Below are positions 7,175-10,223 of a stretch of DNA of 10,223 nt, piece after piece. Source of the stretch: Spirochaetales bacterium (GTDB lineage: Bacteria; Spirochaetota; Spirochaetia; Sphaerochaetales; Sphaerochaetaceae). The notes beneath the pieces are model-generated. The model had not been told where the DNA came from. It saw only the letters and a list, made by a program, of their open reading frames with translations, and did not search any database. The DNA lies in NCBI GenBank assembly GCA_022771185.1, contig JALFCJ010000252.1, forward strand, positions 1 through 10,223, written 5' to 3'. Numbering within the stretch: position 1 is the stretch's first letter; each line of letters starts with the position of its first letter. A program made the translations under genes and the position numbers.

Positions 7175-8640
7175 TGAAAGTACTTGTGGGTGGGCTTCAC
7201 CATGAAAGCGACACTTTCAATCCCATTGTCACTAAGGAAAAAGACGTAAAAATTCTTAGAGGCAGTGAACTATTAAATCATAGAAAAGAAGATTCCATAT
7301 CTGGAATAATAGAAACATTAACTAATAACGATATCGAGGTAATACCTACCCTCCTTGCTAGGGCCGTTCCCAATGGAGAGTGGGATAAGTCTCTTTATCT
7401 TTCTCTAAAAAACGAAATACTTGAAATTGCTAAACAAAACAAGGTGGATGGAGTTTGCCTTGCTTTACATGGCTCGATGAGGATTAAAGAAATCGGAGAA
7501 GCTGAAGGGGACCTCTTGGAGAGCTTAAGAGAAATATACCCCGATATCCCTATTGTCACTTCCCTCGATATGCATGCAACTATTTCAAAGAAGATGATGG
7601 AAAATGCCGATGCTTTTGTGGGATATAAGACGGCACCCCATATCGATGAGAGAGAAACAGGGGTTAAAGCAGCAAAACTCTTACTTCACGCCATTGGTGG
7701 CGAAAAACTATCCATGTCTGCCGTCCACATTCCTTTTCTTGTGGCAGGAGAGAAAAGCGAGACAAACGTCAGCCCTATGAAAGAGATAATGGAAGAAGTG
7801 AGGAAAGAAGAGGAGAGAGACGGTATTCTCTCAATCTCTCTTTTAATGGGCTTTCCTTGGGCAGACACACTAGACGGCGGGGTAACGGCAATAGCAGTAA
7901 CAGATGGAGACAAAGAGAAAGCTGGGGAAACAGCATTGAAACTCGCTGAATATTTCTGGAACAAACGAGAAGAGTTTGTCTTCTATAATGAAACGAAGAT
8001 GCCGGAGGAGGCAGTGGACAGAATACTGGAACTTATAGAGGAAGGAAAGTGCCCTGTAGTAATAAGCGACAGTGGCGACAACCCTACCGCAGGCTCCAGT
8101 CAAGACAATACAGAATTTCTGAAAGTCCTGCTTTCTTCGCCTTCCATTACAGCTCTTGACCCACCTCTAGTCTATCAAGCATTCTACGATCCAGTACTAA
8201 TAGAAAAATGCTTTAACGCTGGCGAAGGCGAAACGGTGAAAGGAGAACTAGGAGCATACTTTGATAGAAATAAGAGTACTCCGATAGAAGTCAAATCAAA
8301 AGTAAAAAAACTACTTCGAAACTGGGGCGGGACATATAAGACAGACTTAGCTCTTATAGACGTAGACAGAATCGATGTCATAGTCACCAGTGAACACGTT
8401 GGGTGTTATGAACCAAGTATGATGGGAGCCTTGGGTGTAGACATCAGAGAGAGGAAGGCTGTAGTTGTGAAGCTAGGATACTTGGAGCCTGAGATCAGAG
8501 CTCTCTCCTCTTCATCTTTTATGGTGCTTACAAAGGGAAGCTCCGACGAAATATTGGAGCGTTTACCATATTCATATATAAAACGCCCCATTTGGCCTTT
8601 AGATAAAAAAGGTGATTTTAAGTTGGAGATTATCAAATAG
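7174..8640 (+). CDS. M81 family metallohydrolase (MlrC-like)
   Basis: A 488-residue protein with the two parts of the MlrC family: the N-terminal PF07364 (DUF1485) region from GGLHHESDTFNP (6-17), and the C-terminal PF07171 region from ISDSGDNPTAGSSQDNT (297-313) onwards. The probable zinc ligands are Asp132 and His134 in TSLDMHATIS and His156 in TAPHIDERETG, all kept. MlrC itself cleaves linearised microcystin in Sphingomonas, but most members occur where no microcystin is used and their substrates are unknown, probably amides or small peptides. There is no signal peptide, so it is cytoplasmic. The ATG shares one base with the cutC stop, and GGAG (7162-7165) lies 8 bases upstream, so translation is coupled. 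The gene ends inside a stem-loop. The divergent LacI regulator suggests induction by a small ligand, perhaps the substrate of this enzyme. Confidence 0.92.
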   Translation: MKVLVGGLHHESDTFNPIVTKEKDVKILRGSELLNHRKEDSISGIIETLTNNDIEVIPTLLARAVPNGEWDKSLYLSLKNEILEIAKQNKVDGVCLALHGSMRIKEIGEAEGDLLESLREIYPDIPIVTSLDMHATISKKMMENADAFVGYKTAPHIDERETGVKAAKLLLHAIGGEKLSMSAVHIPFLVAGEKSETNVSPMKEIMEEVRKEEERDGILSISLLMGFPWADTLDGGVTAIAVTDGDKEKAGETALKLAEYFWNKREEFVFYNETKMPEEAVDRILELIEEGKCPVVISDSGDNPTAGSSQDNTEFLKVLLSSPSITALDPPLVYQAFYDPVLIEKCFNAGEGETVKGELGAYFDRNKSTPIEVKSKVKKLLRNWGGTYKTDLALIDVDRIDVIVTSEHVGCYEPSMMGALGVDIRERKAVVVKLGYLEPEIRALSSSSFMVLTKGSSDEILERLPYSYIKRPIWPLDKKGDFKLEIIK

Positions 8641-8662
8641 GTGCAGAAATGCACCTATTTGA
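8633..8662. terminator. Stem-loop between convergent genes, overlapping the M81 stop
   Basis: The arms at 8633-8645 (tcaaataggtgca) and 8650-8662 are perfect reverse complements over 13 bp with a GAAA tetraloop. The TAG stop of the M81 gene (8638-8640) is inside the left arm, and the epimerase gene on the other strand stops at 8671. Neither side has a proper T tract beyond the stem, so it may act as a bidirectional terminator of modest strength or as a 3'-end stabiliser. Confidence 0.55.
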
Positions 8663-8670
8663 ATCAAAGC

Positions 8671-9531
8671 TCAGAACACATGGAAAGAGTTTGTATATAC
8701 TACACTCTCGCCCTTCTTCAGCTCTCTTGTCTCTTTCATGTTCTTTAGTTCCAGATCCCTCGCACTGTCTCCAAAAGATACCATAGGCTCGAGACATACA
8801 TACTGTCCATGCTGAGGAGCACAAGTCCACACAGTAAATGTATTCATAGTGCCAAGAGTAGCTTTTACTCCGTGAGGACCGGAAGTGGATGTAAGTGTCA
8901 CTTCCCTGCTCTTGACATCATCAAGAATAATTGCACCAAAGTCTGTAAGTTCTCTTGAGAGTTTAATCTCATTACCATTCAGAAATGACGGGAAGTATTG
9001 GAATACTCCATTTATAGCTGTCTTCTTTGTACAGTTCTCACACTCTGAGAAGTGTACGGAGTAAGTTTCAAGCTCTGTGCCCTTTCCGTTGATATCAAGA
9101 GAGAAAGCAGGATGCCATCCGAAAGTATACCATAGGTCATCTTTGGCTTTTATTTCTGCCTTTGCTTCATAACCGTCACAGAGGAGAGTATATGTAACTT
9201 TCAACACAAAGCCGAAAGGATAGTTTTCTTTTCTGCTTTTCTCGCTGTCTTCAAGAACAAAAGTAATAGAAGAATCTGTTTTCTCAACAAAAGAAAACTC
9301 AGTGTCTCTTGCAAAACCATTGTTTGGCATATCATATAGAACACCGTCTACACTGATCTTGTTATCTCTTGTAGGACCGATCATAGGGAAAAGAAGAGGA
9401 GCTCTTCTAAACCAATATGTTTTGTCACCCTGCCAAAGATACTCTCTACCTTCGAATACCAAGCTCTGTGGCTCTGCGCCAAGAGAAGATATCACCATAG
9501 TAATTTTGTCATTCTTAATTTCGTAGTTCAT
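8671..9531 (-). CDS. Aldose 1-epimerase-like protein (LacX/YeaD type) with an altered catalytic His
   Basis: A 286-residue beta-sandwich mutarotase-fold protein of normal length for the LacX/hexose-phosphate mutarotase group. Visible family elements are LGAEPQSL near the start, RRAPLLFPMIGPTRDNKI (42-59), NGFARD (71-76), FGWHPAFS (137-144) with His140, and VCLEPM (245-250) with Glu248. His140 and Glu248 correspond to the catalytic acid/base pair. The position that is His in the usual HGFAR motif is Asn71 here (codon at 9319-9321), so the sugar-ring site is changed. Activity may be reduced or the ligand different. ATG 9531 has AAGGA (plus-strand 9538-9542) six bases upstream. The gene follows the phospholipase D-family gene by 57 bases on the same strand and converges on the M81 gene. 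Which sugar it acts on cannot be told. Confidence 0.88.
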   Translation of the reverse strand: MNYEIKNDKITMVISSLGAEPQSLVFEGREYLWQGDKTYWFRRAPLLFPMIGPTRDNKISVDGVLYDMPNNGFARDTEFSFVEKTDSSITFVLEDSEKSRKENYPFGFVLKVTYTLLCDGYEAKAEIKAKDDLWYTFGWHPAFSLDINGKGTELETYSVHFSECENCTKKTAINGVFQYFPSFLNGNEIKLSRELTDFGAIILDDVKSREVTLTSTSGPHGVKATLGTMNTFTVWTCAPQHGQYVCLEPMVSFGDSARDLELKNMKETRELKKGESVVYTNSFHVF

Positions 9532-9588
9532 TGTTTTTCCTTTATGGAAATTATGAAACGATTTATAGAAAACTTAAACAGAAATTAA

Positions 9589-10223
9589 TTAACCGCCGAA
9601 GAATACCATCAAGTATCCCAAGAGAGAGCCATACTCTTCCTTTCTTTCCAAAACTTCTTCTTTTTCCAGGCGCACTGGGTTTCCACCACTTTTCTTTGCT
9701 TTCTCTTTCGCTTTTGACGCCACAGATGGAGAATCGATTACAAGAACAAGCTCATGGGACAGAGCCATAGATCTGAAATTATAGTTACTAGATCCAACGA
9801 CAAGCCATCTGTCATCCACAACCATCATCTTCATATGAAACAAAGGGTAATCTTCCCCGTTCTCGTCTTTTGTCACATCAAAGAAATCTGCACCGGTAGT
9901 AGATACTATGTCAGCCATACTCCAAGCCATACCAGCTTTAAGATAAGCGCGTGGATCCTGGGAGCACCATATCTCATACTCTACGCCCCTTTCTACAGCT
10001 CTCTTTATGGCTTTTTTCATGTTGTCATCTGCACATGGAAGGAAGGGGCATAGGAATACAGACTCCTTCGCTTCTTCCATTAATGAGCCATACATACCTG
10101 AGATGGAGATATCGTTTTTATAAATATCTCTGTTAAAGAGCCATGCTCTATACTGTCCACTCCCTTCATAAGTATTGAAGGAATTGATATCAATCTGGTC
10201 AACAGAACCCCTGTTCCAGCTGG
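9589..10223 (-). CDS. Phospholipase D / cardiolipin synthase-family protein, C-terminal part
   Basis: The frame is open from the right edge of the window to a TAA at 9589-9591, giving at least 210 C-terminal residues. The internal ATG at 10095 is not the start: in-frame residues continue upstream (SWNRGSVDQIDINS at the edge). The second HKD motif is complete: His at 9835-9837, Lys two residues on and Asp five after that, in FHMKMMVVDD, followed by GSSNYNFRSM. Proteins with two HKD motifs include cardiolipin synthases, phosphatidylserine synthases and nucleases; the first motif and any membrane helices would lie outside the window. The C-terminal tail is Lys/Glu-rich and ends LMVFFGG. Membrane phospholipid synthesis is the likeliest role. 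It precedes the epimerase gene in the same direction, with no evident terminator in the 57-base gap. Confidence 0.85.
   Translation of the reverse strand, partial: SWNRGSVDQIDINSFNTYEGSGQYRAWLFNRDIYKNDISISGMYGSLMEEAKESVFLCPFLPCADDNMKKAIKRAVERGVEYEIWCSQDPRAYLKAGMAWSMADIVSTTGADFFDVTKDENGEDYPLFHMKMMVVDDRWLVVGSSNYNFRSMALSHELVLVIDSPSVASKAKEKAKKSGGNPVRLEKEEVLERKEEYGSLLGYLMVFFGG

Noticed and set aside
7174..8640. Microcystin degradation gene cluster
   Set aside because: Only an MlrC-like protein is present; mlrA, mlrB and mlrD equivalents are absent from the window.
9531..9770. A 79-residue plus-strand open frame opposite the phospholipase D-family gene
   Set aside because: It lies antisense to a well-supported coding region with an HKD motif, has no ribosome site and shows a composition typical of a shadow frame.

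Overview
The window looks like a spirochaete chromosome segment of moderate G+C (Sphaerochaeta/Treponema-like or an uncultured gut relative). The main pointers are a secreted C-terminal-Phe beta-barrel protein with an NPAAL motif resembling the spirochaetal UPF0164/TraF-like barrels, its lipoprotein partner, and an AAA-ATPase-like/DUF1703 gene fragment of a type common in host-associated anaerobes. The lineage call is an inference from protein style; there is no rRNA or other marker in the window.

Layout. Bases 1-~305 carry the 3' end of a DDE transposase (plus strand) followed by a 14-bp perfect stem-loop. Abutting it, on the minus strand, is a broken AAA-ATPase-like gene (273-759). It has lost its C-terminal two thirds, and a one-base change in a poly-A tract separates its well-formed start (ATG 759 with a Shine-Dalgarno) from the rest. 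Next comes a minus-strand block, read right to left: LacI-type regulator (6333-5332), MATE efflux protein (5280-3973), a strong intrinsic terminator (3958-3921), type II-like asparaginase (3878-2898), a lipoprotein (2853-1936), and a beta-barrel outer-membrane protein overlapping it by ATGA (1939-857).

Divergent from the LacI gene, on the plus strand, is a tight two-gene operon: a CutC-family TIM-barrel protein (6431-7174) and an M81/MlrC-family metallohydrolase (7174-8640), joined by TAATG. It ends in a 13-bp stem-loop that overlaps the M81 stop codon. Converging from the right, on the minus strand, are an aldose-1-epimerase-like protein (9531-8671) and, upstream of it, the C-terminal part of a phospholipase D/cardiolipin-synthase-family protein that runs off the right edge.

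How they may work together. The LacI regulator sits between a transporter (MATE) and a CutC-M81 pair, which is the arrangement expected of a small ligand-responsive catabolic or detoxification locus. The substrate cannot be read from sequence. The asparaginase, lipoprotein and barrel genes are closely spaced and could form a second transcript, although the functional link between asparaginase and the envelope pair is unclear. I see no CRISPR array, tRNA, rRNA, integrase or phage module. The items most worth following up are the CutC-M81 locus, the His-to-Asn change in the epimerase, the tandem lipoprotein/barrel pair and the doubly damaged ATPase gene beside the IS end.
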